Positions 8,408 to 18,119 of a stretch of DNA of 64,000 bases are shown in pieces. The position numbers and the translations under genes are program-made. This stretch comes from Neptunicoccus sediminis. Lineage in GTDB: Bacteria > Pseudomonadota > Alphaproteobacteria > Rhodobacterales > Rhodobacteraceae. Position 1 is the first letter of the stretch; the number at the start of each line of letters is the position of its first letter. The stretch covers positions 27,993 through 91,992 of the forward strand of contig NZ_MDVX01000004.1 of NCBI RefSeq assembly GCF_001719615.1, read 5' to 3'. The notes below the pieces were generated by a model that worked only from the letters and a program-made list of their open reading frames with translations, did no database searches and had not been told where the DNA came from.

Positions 8408-9517
8408 ATGCGAGCCAACAATATGCAACCGCTCCGCCAGAGCGGTCGAACAGGACAGAAAAACAGCCAAACCCCGTCAGCCGACGGGGGTCTTTTTGCT
8501 GCGCTGGACCTTGGAACGAACAGTTGCCGGATGCTGATTGCACGCCCGTTCGGGACCGAATTTGAAGTGGTAGACGCCTTTTCAAAGCCTGTGCATCTGG
8601 GCGCAGGACTGGCGGAATATGGCACACTGGCACCGGCGGCGATCAAGCGAACGCTCGGGGCTTTGCGGATATGCAGCAAAAAACTGCGCCAGCACGGGGT
8701 GAAACATTCCCGTCTTGTCGCGACCGAGGCTTGCCGCCGCGCCACCAACGGCACCAGCTTTGTCAATCTGGTGCGCCGCGAGACGGGTCTCGACCTTGAA
8801 ATCATCGACCCCGCCGAAGAGGCGCGTCTGGCGGTGGTCAGCTGCGCGCCCCATTTGGGCGAAGACGCCGAACAACTGCTGATCGTCGACATTGGCGGCG
8901 GCTCGACAGAACTGGTCTGGCTGGACCTGAGCGGCGTTTCCGCGCGAAACCGCGCAAAGGCGCTGGTGGAACTGGACCTGACCAAACGGGACGGGGGCAC
9001 CTGCACCCGCACAGCCCGCGTGATGGACTGGAAATCGGTCCCCCTTGGCGTGGCAACGCTTAAGGATATGTTCCACGATGTAGACGACGATTGCGCCAAA
9101 TTCGCGCTGATGTCCTGCTGCTTTGAAGAACAGATCGACGAATTTGTGCCGCCGGAAATCGGGGATGGTGCGAATTGCCAGATTATCGGCACTTCCGGCA
9201 CGGTCACAACCGTGGCTGCCTCCCATCTGGGACTGTCGCGCTATGAACGCTGCAAGGTAGATGGCGTGTCCATGTGCCGTCAGGAAATCGACCAGGTGGT
9301 TCAGAAATATCTGAACATCGGTCCCGAAGGGCGCCGTAAAGCCCCTTGTATCGGCACCGACCGGCATGAACTGATCATGTCCGGCGCTGCCATCCTTCAG
9401 GCAATCCTGCGGGTCTGGCCATCAAGCCGGCTCACCGTGGCGGACCGTGGTCTGCGCGAGGGATTGCTTTACAGTCAAATGAGCGCCGCAGGCGTGCTAG
9501 GCGATAGGCCACATTAA
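8408..9517 (+). CDS. Ppx/GppA exopolyphosphatase family phosphatase
   Basis: 369 residues, ASKHA-fold phosphatase that hydrolyses polyphosphate and/or pppGpp. Phosphate-1 motif [10 protein letters not shown] at residues 32-41, phosphate-2 motif [11 protein letters not shown], and the glycine loop [10 protein letters not shown] are all present. The first 30 residues are a basic, low-complexity lead. It lacks the C-terminal HD-like extension of E. coli Ppx, as is usual for the short alphaproteobacterial forms. The rlmE start follows the stop by 2 nt, so the two genes are co-transcribed. Whether polyP or pppGpp is the main substrate cannot be read from sequence. Confidence 0.92.
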   Translation: MRANNMQPLRQSGRTGQKNSQTPSADGGLFAALDLGTNSCRMLIARPFGTEFEVVDAFSKPVHLGAGLAEYGTLAPAAIKRTLGALRICSKKLRQHGVKHSRLVATEACRRATNGTSFVNLVRRETGLDLEIIDPAEEARLAVVSCAPHLGEDAEQLLIVDIGGGSTELVWLDLSGVSARNRAKALVELDLTKRDGGTCTRTARVMDWKSVPLGVATLKDMFHDVDDDCAKFALMSCCFEEQIDEFVPPEIGDGANCQIIGTSGTVTTVAASHLGLSRYERCKVDGVSMCRQEIDQVVQKYLNIGPEGRRKAPCIGTDRHELIMSGAAILQAILRVWPSSRLTVADRGLREGLLYSQMSAAGVLGDRPH

Positions 9518-9519
9518 TT

Positions 9520-10227
9520 ATGTCGAACGAAAAGAAATCATCAGGTCGCGGTCAACGCGACCTTCGCGTGCGTGTTAAAACGGCAAAGGGGCGGCGTCTG
9601 TCTTCCAAGCTCTGGCTGGAACGGCAGTTGAACGACCCTTATGTGCAGAAGGCGCAAAAGGACGGCTATCGGGGCCGCGCTGCCTATAAAATCCTCGAAC
9701 TGGATGACAAGTTCCGCTTTCTCGTGCCCGGTGCGCGGGTGGTGGATCTGGGCTGTGCGCCCGGTGGCTGGTGTCAGGTCGCCGCAGAACGCACCAATGC
9801 CCACGGCGAAAGACGCGGCAAGAAGCAGGGCCGTATCGTCGGTGTCGACCTGCAAGAAGTCGATCCGGTGCCGGGCTGTGAAATCCACGTGCTCGACTTT
9901 CTCGAGGATGGTGCGGATGACAAGGTAAAAGACTGGCTTGGCGGCAAGGCGGATGTTGTGATGTCCGATATGGCGGCGGCCAGTTCCGGCCACAAACAGA
10001 CCGATCACCTGCGGATCATGGCGCTATGCGAAGCTGCTGCCTATTTCGCATTTGTTGTTCTGGAGGAAGGCGGCACCTTTGTGGCCAAAGTGCTTGCCGG
10101 TGGCGCTGAAGGGGATCTGCAACAAATCCTGAAACAGAAATTCACCAAAGTCGCCCATGTAAAACCACCGGCCAGCCGCTCTGACAGCTCTGAAAAATTT
10201 GTGATCGCAACCGGCTTCCGCGGATAA
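9520..10227 (+). CDS. rlmE: 23S rRNA (uridine-2552-2'-O)-methyltransferase
   Basis: 235 residues, FtsJ/RrmJ fold. It methylates the ribose of U2552 in the A-loop of 23S rRNA. SAM-binding loop DLGCAPGGW at residues 76-84; the catalytic K-D-K set is visible as AAYKILE (K57), VMSDMAA and TFVAKVL. The N-terminal 30 residues are strongly basic, typical of alphaproteobacterial RlmE. Translation is probably coupled to the upstream phosphatase gene (2-nt gap). Confidence 0.95.
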   Translation: MSNEKKSSGRGQRDLRVRVKTAKGRRLSSKLWLERQLNDPYVQKAQKDGYRGRAAYKILELDDKFRFLVPGARVVDLGCAPGGWCQVAAERTNAHGERRGKKQGRIVGVDLQEVDPVPGCEIHVLDFLEDGADDKVKDWLGGKADVVMSDMAAASSGHKQTDHLRIMALCEAAAYFAFVVLEEGGTFVAKVLAGGAEGDLQQILKQKFTKVAHVKPPASRSDSSEKFVIATGFRG

Positions 10228-10233
10228 CCACAG

Positions 10234-10266
10234 GCTTCAATGTTCCTGAAATACTCCCCGCGGAGC
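10234..10266 (+). repeat. short interspersed repeat, copy 1
   Basis: A segment reading TTCAATGTTCC-T-GAAATACTC and then CCCGCGGAG directly follows rlmE. A 23-bp core (10234-10256) recurs with one mismatch in opposite orientation at 57499-57521, and its CCCCGC-GGAG end resembles 28934-28952. It lies outside coding sequence in each case. Confidence 0.6.
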
Positions 10267-10270
10267 GTCC

Positions 10271-10294
10271 TGCGGTGGGATTTACCCCACCGCA
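10271..10294. terminator. hairpin at the convergent rlmE / ureohydrolase junction
   Basis: A perfect 9-bp inverted repeat (TGCGGTGGG / CCCACCGCA, 6-nt loop) overlaps the last codons of the minus-strand ureohydrolase. It has no U-tract but is well placed to end rlmE transcripts. Confidence 0.45.
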
Positions 10295-11253
10295 TCAAAC
10301 GATTTGCGGGCGTGAAAAATAAACCCTAGGAAATTCAGCAGGATCTGTGCGGCCAGAATCGCCGTGCCACCTGTTTGATCGTAATCCGGCGCCACTTCTA
10401 CCAGATCAATGCCGGCGATTTCATGATTCTGCGCCACGATCTGCAATAATTCCAAAACCTCGTAATACATAAACCCGCCGTGGCTCGGCGTGCCGGTGCC
10501 CGGCGCAATGGAGGGATCGAACCCGTCGATGTCAATGGTCACATAGACCCGCGCACCGGCGGGAATCCGTTGGGCGGCGGCCTCGACGCCCATTTTGCGG
10601 ATCTGCCGCACCGACAGAATATCCGAGCCCATGCCCCGCGCCGCGTCATACCCTTCCTTCGCGGTAGAGCTGACATTGCGGATGCCGTATTGCGACAGCC
10701 CGCTGACATAGGGTTTCTCGGCGGCACGGCGCATGGGGTTGCCATGACCGAACCGCACGCCGTGACGCTCGTCCACAAAATCCAGATGGGCGTCGATTTG
10801 CAGGATATGGATGTCATCTTCCCCGTCAAAAGCGTTGATACAAGGGATATTGATCGAATGATCGCCCCCGATGGTCACGGGCAGCGCATTTGCGGCCAGC
10901 GCCTTGCGCACGGCATATTCGATGTTCGCATGGCTCTGGATCGTGTCGGTGTGAATAATATCCGCATCCCCCATATCCACGATATGCACGTCCGGCCCCA
11001 GATAGGTCACATCGTCTTCATGGTCATAGGCCCCGGCATGACCGAAAGAAAACAGGGTAGAGGCTTCGCGCACCGCACGGGGGCCGAAACGGGCACCGGC
11101 GCGGAATTGCGCACCAAAATCATAGGGCGCACCGATAATTGCCACATCAGCATCCAAAGCATCCCAATCGGCCAGATAGTCCTTCTTGCCAAAGGTCGCA
11201 ATTCCGACAAATGGCAGGTTCAACCGCCCGCTGTTATACCCGTGATCTGACAT
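10282..11253 (-). CDS. speB: agmatinase / ureohydrolase family protein
   Basis: 323 residues from the ATG at 11253, preceded by AAGGAG at 8 nt. Mn-dependent ureohydrolase that releases urea from agmatine or a related guanidino compound. The binuclear metal site is intact: GGDHS at residues 129-133, DAHLD at 154-158, DIDGFDP at 241-247. The segment VDERHGVRFGHGNPMRRA is agmatinase-like rather than arginase-like. The family also includes guanidinobutyrase and proclavaminate amidinohydrolase, so substrate is uncertain. The gene is transcribed away from the TehA-like gene. Confidence 0.85.
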   Translation of the reverse strand: MSDHGYNSGRLNLPFVGIATFGKKDYLADWDALDADVAIIGAPYDFGAQFRAGARFGPRAVREASTLFSFGHAGAYDHEDDVTYLGPDVHIVDMGDADIIHTDTIQSHANIEYAVRKALAANALPVTIGGDHSINIPCINAFDGEDDIHILQIDAHLDFVDERHGVRFGHGNPMRRAAEKPYVSGLSQYGIRNVSSTAKEGYDAARGMGSDILSVRQIRKMGVEAAAQRIPAGARVYVTIDIDGFDPSIAPGTGTPSHGGFMYYEVLELLQIVAQNHEIAGIDLVEVAPDYDQTGGTAILAAQILLNFLGFIFHARKSFDAVG

Positions 11254-11327
11254 GTTTATGCTCCTTATCGTCGCGAATTTTGCAATCATGGTTGGCCTAT
11301 CATGGCATTCACTGCAATAAAAACATT

Positions 11328-12290
11328 ATGGCTTTGTTCAATCACTTCTGGCGCCGGACGCCCCCGGCCTTGTTTCCCAGCCTCTTGGGGCTTTTCGGGC
11401 TGTCGCTGGCCTGGCGCGCGGCCGCAGGGGTCTGGGATGTACCAGAGGCTGTAGGGGCGTGGATCGGCCTGGGCGCTACACTGGTTCTGCTGGTTACGCT
11501 AAGCAGCTACGTCGCCAAACTCTGTATCCGGCCGGGGGTTTTGTGGGATGATCTGATGATTGATCCGGCCCGCGGATCGGTGTCGGCGGGGTCCATGTGT
11601 GCGATGGCGATGGCGGCGTTTCTGCTGCCTTATACCAGTCTCGGGGCGTTTCTGGTGTGGTGGATGGCGATCGGGCTGCATCTGATCTATTTCATCTGCG
11701 TGGTCCTGATCCTGCTGCGCCATCATAATACGCTGGCACAAGTCACGCCTGTGTTCCTCCTCCCTGCCGCTGGTATTCTGGTGGCAACACTGGCCGGACC
11801 GGAGCTGGGCTATGTCGGGTTCAGCCGCGCTGTGCTGGTGTTGTCGATCCCTGTCTGGGCGGTTGTTCTGGGGCTAAGCCTGTGGAACGGTATCAACATA
11901 AAGGCGCAGAAACATCATCGCAGCGGCTATGCGGTGTTTTTGGTGCCACCAGCGCTTGCGGCCCTTGGCGTTCACGAGCTGCAGGGGGCGCCGTGGTTTG
12001 TTCTGCTCTGGGTGTTGACCAGTGTGACCGGACTGGCCCTCTTGCCGGTTCTGCGCTGGATGTTGCGCGGCGGCTGGTCGCCGGACTGGGGCAATTTCTG
12101 CTTTCCGCTGGCGGCTTTCGCGGCGGTGCAGCTGCTGGCGGTAGAGGCTGGATTAGGCTGGATTGCAACGGGACTGGCTGTGGCATCCCTTGGCGCCGCC
12201 AGCTTGCTCATTCCCTATATCCTGCTGCGGACCTATCGGGACTGGTTCGCAGGGCGGTTGGCCGAGGCAACAAAAGCGGCTGTTGCCTAG
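11328..12290 (+). CDS. TehA/SLAC1-like integral membrane permease
   Basis: 320 residues, about ten membrane spans covering nearly the whole length. The opening LFPSLLGLFGLSLAWRA and the regular helical-hairpin pattern fit the TehA (tellurite resistance)/SLAC1 anion-channel family. The start at 11328 is the first ATG that leaves a short cytoplasmic lead before the first span; ribosome-site support is weak. The transported anion or solute is unknown. It is divergent from the ureohydrolase gene with about 75 nt between the starts and converges on the cytochrome c' gene. Confidence 0.8.
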   Translation: MALFNHFWRRTPPALFPSLLGLFGLSLAWRAAAGVWDVPEAVGAWIGLGATLVLLVTLSSYVAKLCIRPGVLWDDLMIDPARGSVSAGSMCAMAMAAFLLPYTSLGAFLVWWMAIGLHLIYFICVVLILLRHHNTLAQVTPVFLLPAAGILVATLAGPELGYVGFSRAVLVLSIPVWAVVLGLSLWNGINIKAQKHHRSGYAVFLVPPALAALGVHELQGAPWFVLLWVLTSVTGLALLPVLRWMLRGGWSPDWGNFCFPLAAFAAVQLLAVEAGLGWIATGLAVASLGAASLLIPYILLRTYRDWFAGRLAEATKAAVA

Positions 12291-12325
12291 GCGTTTGTTA
12301 TTTTGGAATGGCGCGACCCGCCCGC

Positions 12326-12790
12326 TTAGTCGTCTGACGCGCGGTAGGCTTTGTGACAGCCACCGCAGGATTTGCCGATGTCGCCCATAGCGCCTTGCAA
12401 CGCGGCAAGATCCTGACCTGCAACACCGGCCATTGTTTCAGCCGCGGCAACCAGCGCCTGTCCGTTTTCGGCAATCTTGGGGAAAGTCGTCCAGATTTCC
12501 GGCAGGGCAGCCGTTTTACCCGGCATCGCGACATTGTCCGTCCCTTCCGGCCACATAGCCATCTGGTTCATACTGGCGGCAGCCAGCAGGTTGTCCGCTG
12601 CGGCCTGCGCAGATTCAGCGTTATATTCCATCGTCCCCTTAGCCATTGCCCCAAGCTGGCCAAGGTTGAAGGCATAAAGCTGCATCAACGACTGACGGGC
12701 TTTGATCGCTGCTTCATTGGCGGTTGCGGGGGTAAAAACACCGGCGGTTAATACAATCGCTGTCGCGGTGGTTGCTAGGATGGCTTTCAT
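12326..12790 (-). CDS. periplasmic cytochrome c' family protein
   Basis: 154 residues with a signal peptide ending at about residue 24 (TPATANEA). The mature part is a predicted four-helix bundle with the single haem attachment site at the far C-terminus, C142-GG-C145-H146 followed by KAYR, the arrangement of cytochrome c'/c556. Members bind NO or act as electron carriers; which applies here is not decided by sequence. Its start is divergent from a LysR gene (107-nt gap), so that regulator may control it (inference). Confidence 0.93.
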   Translation of the reverse strand: MKAILATTATAIVLTAGVFTPATANEAAIKARQSLMQLYAFNLGQLGAMAKGTMEYNAESAQAAADNLLAAASMNQMAMWPEGTDNVAMPGKTAALPEIWTTFPKIAENGQALVAAAETMAGVAGQDLAALQGAMGDIGKSCGGCHKAYRASDD

Positions 12791-12898
12791 ATCTGGCTCC
12801 CTTAGGTTGACTCGTTTTTCAGTCTAGCTTGTGCGGATTCAAAAGATACTCACAAATAATTGAGGGTGCGTTGTGCATAATTGCACTAGACTGCGCCT

Positions 12899-13774
12899 AT
12901 GGATCGCGACAACTGGGATGATTACCGCTTTATTCTCGCCGTGGCAGAGCATGGGTCTTTGAACGCGGCGGCGCGGGTGCTCGGGGTGAACCACGCAACG
13001 GTACTGCGCCGTGTGATCGGATTTCAGGACCGCCATGGTATCCGCATCTTTGATCGCGCCCGCAACGGCTATCGTTTGCGTGCCGATCAGGGCGGGCTGA
13101 TTGCTGCCCTGTCTGATGTGCGGCGCGCAATGGACTCTGCGGATCGTGCAGTAACAGGGCAGGGCGCGGGGGTCCGTGGGCCGGTGAGGATCACCTCGAC
13201 CGATTCGTTCTGTGCGACCATCCTGCCCGAAATGATCGCCGGATTGCAGGCCACCCATCCGGAATTGAAACTGGATTTACTGTCCTCTAACCAGCCGCTG
13301 AATTTTGAACAACTGGACGCCGAAGTGACGGTGCGTCCCGCCGACAAGCTGCCCGAGGGGTTGTCGGGAACCGAGGTCGCGCGACTTGGGTTCGCGGTTT
13401 ATGCCAATGAAACCCTGCAATTTGACCCGGCAAGCCCCCCGTGGCTGGCGTTGTCGGGACCACTTTTACGCTCTCGTGCGGGGAAATGGCAGCAATCCCA
13501 GATCGAGGAGAGCACCATCGTCGGGGCAGCGGATAGTTTTATCACCCTGCGCGGACTTTGTTCGGCAGGACTTGGACTGGCGCTGTTGCCATGCTTTCTG
13601 GGGGATGGCCATGACGCCCTGCAGCGGGTGGCAGGCTATCCCCGTCAGATGGAAACCGGAATTTGGGTCGCCAATCACAGAGATCTGGACGCCGTGCCCC
13701 GCATTCTCGCCTGTCGCATGTATTTGGGCGAAGAAATCAAACGCCAAAGCGCCCTGTTACGCGGCTGGCGTTAA
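12899..13774 (+). CDS. LysR-family transcriptional regulator
   Basis: 291 residues. N-terminal winged helix: [21 protein letters not shown] with recognition helix [18 protein letters not shown], then an effector-binding region (residues ~95-290). It is divergent from the cytochrome c' gene, the usual arrangement for a LysR protein and its target. The last 4 nt overlap the 3' end of the convergent hpt gene. The HTH lacks the most typical LysR residues after the turn (VNHATVLRR in place of xSxSAVSxxI), as in AraC-adjacent 'LysR type 2' regulators. Confidence 0.9.
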   Translation: MDRDNWDDYRFILAVAEHGSLNAAARVLGVNHATVLRRVIGFQDRHGIRIFDRARNGYRLRADQGGLIAALSDVRRAMDSADRAVTGQGAGVRGPVRITSTDSFCATILPEMIAGLQATHPELKLDLLSSNQPLNFEQLDAEVTVRPADKLPEGLSGTEVARLGFAVYANETLQFDPASPPWLALSGPLLRSRAGKWQQSQIEESTIVGAADSFITLRGLCSAGLGLALLPCFLGDGHDALQRVAGYPRQMETGIWVANHRDLDAVPRILACRMYLGEEIKRQSALLRGWR

Positions 13775-14313
13775 TCCTGAATAAAACGCACCGCACCGAT
13801 ATAGGCAAGGTTCCGGTTTCGTTGCGCATAATCAATGCCATAGCCCACAACGAATTCATCCGGAATTTCAAAGCCGGTCCATGTGGCCTTTACATCCACT
13901 TCGCGGCGGGAAGGTTTGTCGAGCAGGGCGCATACCTCCAGCCGTTTGGGTTTGCGCGATTTCAACAGGCCGATCACATGTTTGAGCGTATGGCCCGTAT
14001 CCACAATGTCTTCCACGACAAGAATATCGCGCCCTTCAATTTCGCCGCGCAAGTCTTTGAGAATGCGGACTTCTTTGGAGGATTGCATAGAGTTCCCGTA
14101 GGATGAGGTTTCAAGAAAATCCACTTCGCAGGGCAAATCAAGCTCGCGCACCAGATCGGCAATAAACACAAAGCTGCCCCGCAGCAGCCCCACGACCACC
14201 AGTTTGTCCGTATCGCGGAAATGCTCCGAGATGGTATCGGCCAGCGCCTCGACCCGTGCGGCAATGGATTTGGCCGAAATCAGTTGGTCGATGACGTAAT
14301 TGTTGTGGTCCAT
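13771..14313 (-). CDS. hpt: hypoxanthine phosphoribosyltransferase
   Basis: 180 residues. Makes IMP (and often GMP) from the base and PRPP in purine salvage. The PRPP-binding loop [17 protein letters not shown] and the N-terminal [17 protein letters not shown] loop are intact; length is typical for bacterial HPRT. The 3' end overlaps the convergent LysR gene by 4 nt. Confidence 0.95.
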   Translation of the reverse strand: MDHNNYVIDQLISAKSIAARVEALADTISEHFRDTDKLVVVGLLRGSFVFIADLVRELDLPCEVDFLETSSYGNSMQSSKEVRILKDLRGEIEGRDILVVEDIVDTGHTLKHVIGLLKSRKPKRLEVCALLDKPSRREVDVKATWTGFEIPDEFVVGYGIDYAQRNRNLAYIGAVRFIQD

Positions 14314-14432
14314 CAGGCGATTCCCCGTTTGATCTGGTTAGGGCGCCAATTTACTTGTCGTGCGCAAAATGTCAGTACCCGCGACAAACAATCTTAGTGA
14401 CCCTGTCGTCGCACCGAAGTAGAACACAGCCA

Positions 14433-14879
14433 ATGCCTAAACACAGTGAAACCCGCCAAATGCCCTATAGTGCGCAACAGATGTATGATCTGATTGCGGA
14501 TATAGGGTCCTATCCGAAATTTCTGCCGTGGTGCGCCGGCGCGCGGATTCGCAACCGCGAACAGGTCGAAGACACCGAAGTGATCGACGCGGATCTGGTG
14601 ATTTCCTTCAAGGTTTTCCGTGAACAGTTCGGCAGCCGCGTGACCCTGCATCCCGATGATCTGAAGATTGATGTGGAATATATCGACGGGCCGTTCCGGT
14701 ATCTGAACAACCACTGGTCCTTCACACCGCTGGAAAATGGCGGCTGTGAGGTGGATTTCTTTGTAGATTTCGAATTCAAATCCGCGATGCTGCAAGCGGT
14801 GATCGGGGTGGTGTTCAACGAGGCCATGCGCCGGATCGTTGGCGCGTTCGAGTCCCGCGCAAAAGAGCTTTACGGCTGA
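14433..14879 (+). CDS. COQ10/RatA-like SRPBCC (START-like) protein
   Basis: 148 residues from the ATG at 14433. Family of ubiquinone-binding or chaperone-like proteins (mitochondrial Coq10; E. coli RatA). Characteristic segments: MYDLIADIGSYPKFLPWC at residues ~15-32, then FVDFEFKSAMLQAVIGVVF and the C-terminal RRIVGAFESRAKELYG. It probably assists ubiquinone function in respiration; the 'toxin' label applied to RatA is not supported by anything here. Its stop directly abuts the stop of the convergent cinA-like gene (no gap). Confidence 0.9.
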   Translation: MPKHSETRQMPYSAQQMYDLIADIGSYPKFLPWCAGARIRNREQVEDTEVIDADLVISFKVFREQFGSRVTLHPDDLKIDVEYIDGPFRYLNNHWSFTPLENGGCEVDFFVDFEFKSAMLQAVIGVVFNEAMRRIVGAFESRAKELYG

Positions 14880-15359
14880 TCAGAAGGACTGGTCCCGCAA
14901 GGCTTTCAAGGCAAATTCGGTGGCGGCAAGGCGGACTTCGGTGCGCCCCAACGGGCCAAACTCTCTGGTTATCGTGATGCATCCGGATTGGGTGGCCAAT
15001 CCGAAACAGACGCGGCCTTCGGGTTTATGCTCTGACCCGCCGGGACCGGCGATTCCGGTGATGCTGACAGCAATCGCCGCGTTGGAATTCGCAAGCGCCC
15101 CTTGCGCCATTTCCGCTGCGACCTGTTCGGACACCGCGCCAAAGGCTGCAAGCGAAGCCTCGGTCACGCCCAGCATCTGTATTTTCGCGTCATTGGTATA
15201 GGTGACAAAGCCGCGTTCCACCACATCCGATGACCCCGCCACTGCCGTCAGACTGGCCGCAACCAGCCCGCCGGTGCAGCTTTCGGCAGTCGCCACCATC
15301 TGGCCGCGGGCACGACAGGCGGCCAGCGTTTCGCGTGCAAGACCAACCGGAAGCGTCAC
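14880..15359 (-). CDS. CinA C-terminal domain amidohydrolase
   Basis: 159 residues, the stand-alone CinA-C/PncC domain: MVATAESCTGGLVAASLTAV near the N-terminus and VSITGIAGPGGSEHKPEGRV in the second half. The family deamidates nicotinamide mononucleotide to nicotinate mononucleotide in NAD recycling. The N-terminal CinA domain is absent, as in PncC of many bacteria. ATG overlaps the pgpA stop by 4 nt; it is the third gene of ispDF-pgpA-cinA. Confidence 0.92.
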   Translation of the reverse strand: MTLPVGLARETLAACRARGQMVATAESCTGGLVAASLTAVAGSSDVVERGFVTYTNDAKIQMLGVTEASLAAFGAVSEQVAAEMAQGALANSNAAIAVSITGIAGPGGSEHKPEGRVCFGLATQSGCITITREFGPLGRTEVRLAATEFALKALRDQSF

Positions 15360-15847
15360 GAAAAACCGCCGTGGGCAAGATAGCCACCGATGCTTAGGAC
15401 CAGAGCGGCGAAAATACCGGCAAGAATGTCATCGAACATCACGCCAAAGGGGGTGGATTTGCGGTCGGCCCAGCTCACCGGCCAGGGCTTGAGGATGTCA
15501 AACAGACGAAACAGGATAAAGCCCCCCAGCAGCCCCGGCCAAGGCAGGATGGTCACAGCACTGCCGTGGGACCAGAGCACATAGGACAATGGCATCAGCG
15601 TCAGCCACTGGCCCGCAACTTCGTCGATGACGATCTCGCCCGGATCATGGTTTTCCTTACCGCGGGTTTCGACAGTGGTCGCCCACCAGCCGGTGAAGAA
15701 TACGACAACCGTGGCCAGCAGCAGCAAGGGAAAGCCGCCCAGCGCGTGAAGGACCACCGCAAAGGGCAGGGCCGCCGCAGAGCCCCAGGTGCCCGGAACA
15801 TAGGGCAGCAGCCCCGAATAGAACCATGTTGCCAGAAATCTAGTCAT
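15356..15847 (-). CDS. pgpA: phosphatidylglycerophosphatase A
   Basis: 163 residues, membrane enzyme that removes phosphate from phosphatidylglycerophosphate. Family motifs: YVPGTWGSAAALPFA near the N-terminus, KENHDPGEIVIDEVAGQWL in the middle and KPWPVSWADRK with FGVMFDDILAG at the C-terminus; three or four hydrophobic helices. ATGA overlaps at both ends with ispDF and cinA indicate tight translational coupling. Confidence 0.95.
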   Translation of the reverse strand: MTRFLATWFYSGLLPYVPGTWGSAAALPFAVVLHALGGFPLLLLATVVVFFTGWWATTVETRGKENHDPGEIVIDEVAGQWLTLMPLSYVLWSHGSAVTILPWPGLLGGFILFRLFDILKPWPVSWADRKSTPFGVMFDDILAGIFAALVLSIGGYLAHGGFS

Positions 15848-16995
15848 AGTTTCACCAGTGTCGCTGTTGCTTGCGCGGCAATCCCCTCCTTGCGCCCCGC
15901 AAAGCCGAGCTGTTCTGTTGTGGTTGCCTTCACGCTGATCCTATCTACATCGACTCCGGTAATCTCTGCCAGTTTTTGTCGCATGGCTTTGGCATGGGGG
16001 CCGATCTTGGGCATTTCGCAGATGATGGTGCAGTCCAGATGGGTGATGGTAAAGCCGCGTGCTGCTGCGCGCTCTATGGCTTTGCGCAGGAAAATATCGC
16101 TGGCGGCCCCTTTCCATTCCGGTTCGCTTGGCGGGAACCACTGGCCGATGTCGCCCTCTGCAAGCGCGCCGAAAATCGCGTCTGTCACTGTGTGCATCGC
16201 CACATCCGCGTCGGAGTGACCCACCAGCCCCTGATCATGGGGTATCCGGATGCCGTTCAGCGTGACGTGATCGCCCGCACCGAATTTGTGAACGTCAAAG
16301 CCGTTGCCCGTCCGAATGTCCATTTCTGCCCCCATAAGTTGCTCTGCCAGCGCGAAATCGCCAGCCTGTGTGATTTTGATGTTGCTCTGGCTGCCTTCAA
16401 CCATGTGCACCTCCAGCCCGTAGGTCCGTGCGGTTTCCACATCATCCGGCAGATCGTCACGGCTGGCCGCATGGGCCGCGCGTATATCGTCAAGCCGGAA
16501 TGCCTGTGGAGTCTGGGCCCGCCAGAGGCCTTCGCGCGATTGGGGCGCCTGTGCGATGCCGTCTTTGCCGCGCCAAAGCGCGTCCACCACCGGCACCGCA
16601 AGGAAAGCCGCCGGTTTATGGCGCAGCGTTTCGATCAGCGCGGCAATCTGTGGGCGTTGCAGCAGGGGGCGGGCGCCATCGTGGATCAGCACATGGCTGC
16701 CGCGACAGGCCGCAATCCCGCGCCGCACGCTGTCGCTCCGGCTCTGGCCGCCAAATACCGGCGCGTGCAGCCGGGGATCGGTAATTTTCGCAACGGTGGA
16801 TTTATACAGGGTCAGGTCGTCGGGGTGGATGACCACGCGGACGCCAGTGATCTCGTCGCTTGTCAAACAGGCCGAAATGCTGTGATAGAGCACCGGCATG
16901 CCCCGCAGGGGCCGGTACTGTTTGGGAATGCCACCACCGGCGCGGGTGCCACGGCCCGCGGCGACGATCAGGACTTCTGCTGAAATTTCCGACAA
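15844..16995 (-). CDS. ispDF: bifunctional IspD/IspF enzyme of the MEP isoprenoid pathway
   Basis: About 383 residues. The N-terminal half is IspD (CTP transfer to MEP): VLIVAAGRGTRAGGGIPKQY and HVLIHDGARPL. The C-terminal half is IspF (MEcPP synthase): GNGFDVHKFGAGDHV with zinc ligands D and H, then VGHSDADVAMHTVTDAIFG. The fusion is normal in alphaproteobacteria. The start is uncertain: the frame is open to 17160, but homology-like sequence begins at SAEVLIVAAG; a TTG at 16995 is the best nearby start codon and its ribosome site is weak. It is divergent from dusB. Confidence 0.93.
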   Translation of the reverse strand: MSEISAEVLIVAAGRGTRAGGGIPKQYRPLRGMPVLYHSISACLTSDEITGVRVVIHPDDLTLYKSTVAKITDPRLHAPVFGGQSRSDSVRRGIAACRGSHVLIHDGARPLLQRPQIAALIETLRHKPAAFLAVPVVDALWRGKDGIAQAPQSREGLWRAQTPQAFRLDDIRAAHAASRDDLPDDVETARTYGLEVHMVEGSQSNIKITQAGDFALAEQLMGAEMDIRTGNGFDVHKFGAGDHVTLNGIRIPHDQGLVGHSDADVAMHTVTDAIFGALAEGDIGQWFPPSEPEWKGAASDIFLRKAIERAAARGFTITHLDCTIICEMPKIGPHAKAMRQKLAEITGVDVDRISVKATTTEQLGFAGRKEGIAAQATATLVKL

Positions 16996-17129
16996 ACCGC
17001 TGCATCCATCTGTTGCCTTGCGCCAAAAGCGCCTCTCGTCCTCCCATACCCAAAGGGACGGAACGTCACAATGGGGTGTTTCTGTCGGGTTGCTCTTGCA
17101 TTTCCCGTCCACATGCCCAAGAAAGAGGC

Positions 17130-18119
17130 ATGACCCAAATAATGATCGGAAATAAGGCAATCACACCGCCTGTGCTGCTTGCACCGCTGGCCGGAATCAC
17201 GGATTTGCCCTTTCGCACTCTGGTAAGCCGCTTTGGTGCCGGACTTGTCGTGTCCGAAATGGTGGCCAGTCAGGAAATGATTGAGAAACGCCCCTCGGCG
17301 CAGGCGCGGGCCGAACTGGGGTTTCATGCCGCCAATACCTCGGTGCAAATCGCGGGGAAGGATGCCTATTGGATGTCCGAATGCGCCAAGCTCTGCGCTG
17401 GTAACGGGGCGCAAATCATTGATATTAATATGGGATGTCCGGCCAAAAAGGTCACGAATGGCTATTCCGGCTCGGCGCTGATGAAGGATCTCGACCACGC
17501 GGTGTCCCTGATCGAAGCGGTGATTGCGGCTGTGGATGTGCCTGTCACGCTGAAAACGCGGCTCGGCTGGAACGACGATTTGCTGAACGCCCCCGAACTT
17601 GCCGCGCGTGCAGAGCAGGCAGGGGTGCAGATGATCACCATTCACGGGCGCACCCGCTGTCAGTTCTATAAGGGCAACGCGGATTGGGCGGCGATCAGAG
17701 GCGTAAAACAGGCGGTCTCTGTGCCGGTTGTGGCCAACGGGGATATTGTCGATGTAAAAACCGCCCGCCGCGCGATGGAGCTGTCGGGGGCGGATGGTGT
17801 CATGGTCGGGCGCGGTGCGCAGGGGCGTCCTTGGATGCCAGCATTGATCGCGGCAGAACTTTTTGGTGGGGATGCGCCGGAGATTCCGCAGGGAAGCGAT
17901 TTTATTGACATGATTTCAGAACACTACGAGGCGATGCTCACCTTCTATGGCGCTGAATTGGGCAACCGTGTCGCCCGCAAGCATCTGGGATGGTATATGG
18001 ATGTGCTGCCTACGCCCACCGAATTGCGCAAGCAGATTTACACGGAAGCCGACAACGCCCGCGTGTTAAAGCTCATCTCGCAATTGCCAACAGAGTTCCG
18101 GCAGGACGTGGCCGCATGA
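17130..18119 (+). CDS. dusB: tRNA-dihydrouridine synthase B (nifR3)
   Basis: 329 residues from the ATG at 17130 with AGAGG just upstream. FMN-dependent enzyme reducing U17-type uridines in tRNA. Motifs: LAPLAGITDLPFR, DINMGCPAKKVTNGYSGSAL with the catalytic Cys, TIHGRTRCQFYKGNADW, GADGVMVGRGAQGRPW. It heads the ntr operon, the arrangement first named nifR3-ntrB-ntrC in Rhodobacter. Its TGA overlaps the ntrB ATG. Confidence 0.96.
   Translation: MTQIMIGNKAITPPVLLAPLAGITDLPFRTLVSRFGAGLVVSEMVASQEMIEKRPSAQARAELGFHAANTSVQIAGKDAYWMSECAKLCAGNGAQIIDINMGCPAKKVTNGYSGSALMKDLDHAVSLIEAVIAAVDVPVTLKTRLGWNDDLLNAPELAARAEQAGVQMITIHGRTRCQFYKGNADWAAIRGVKQAVSVPVVANGDIVDVKTARRAMELSGADGVMVGRGAQGRPWMPALIAAELFGGDAPEIPQGSDFIDMISEHYEAMLTFYGAELGNRVARKHLGWYMDVLPTPTELRKQIYTEADNARVLKLISQLPTEFRQDVAA

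Noticed and set aside
16996..17160. Extended N-terminus of ispDF
   Set aside because: The extra ~55 residues are unlike IspD, overlap the dusB start region, and the fold begins at SAEVLIVAAG.
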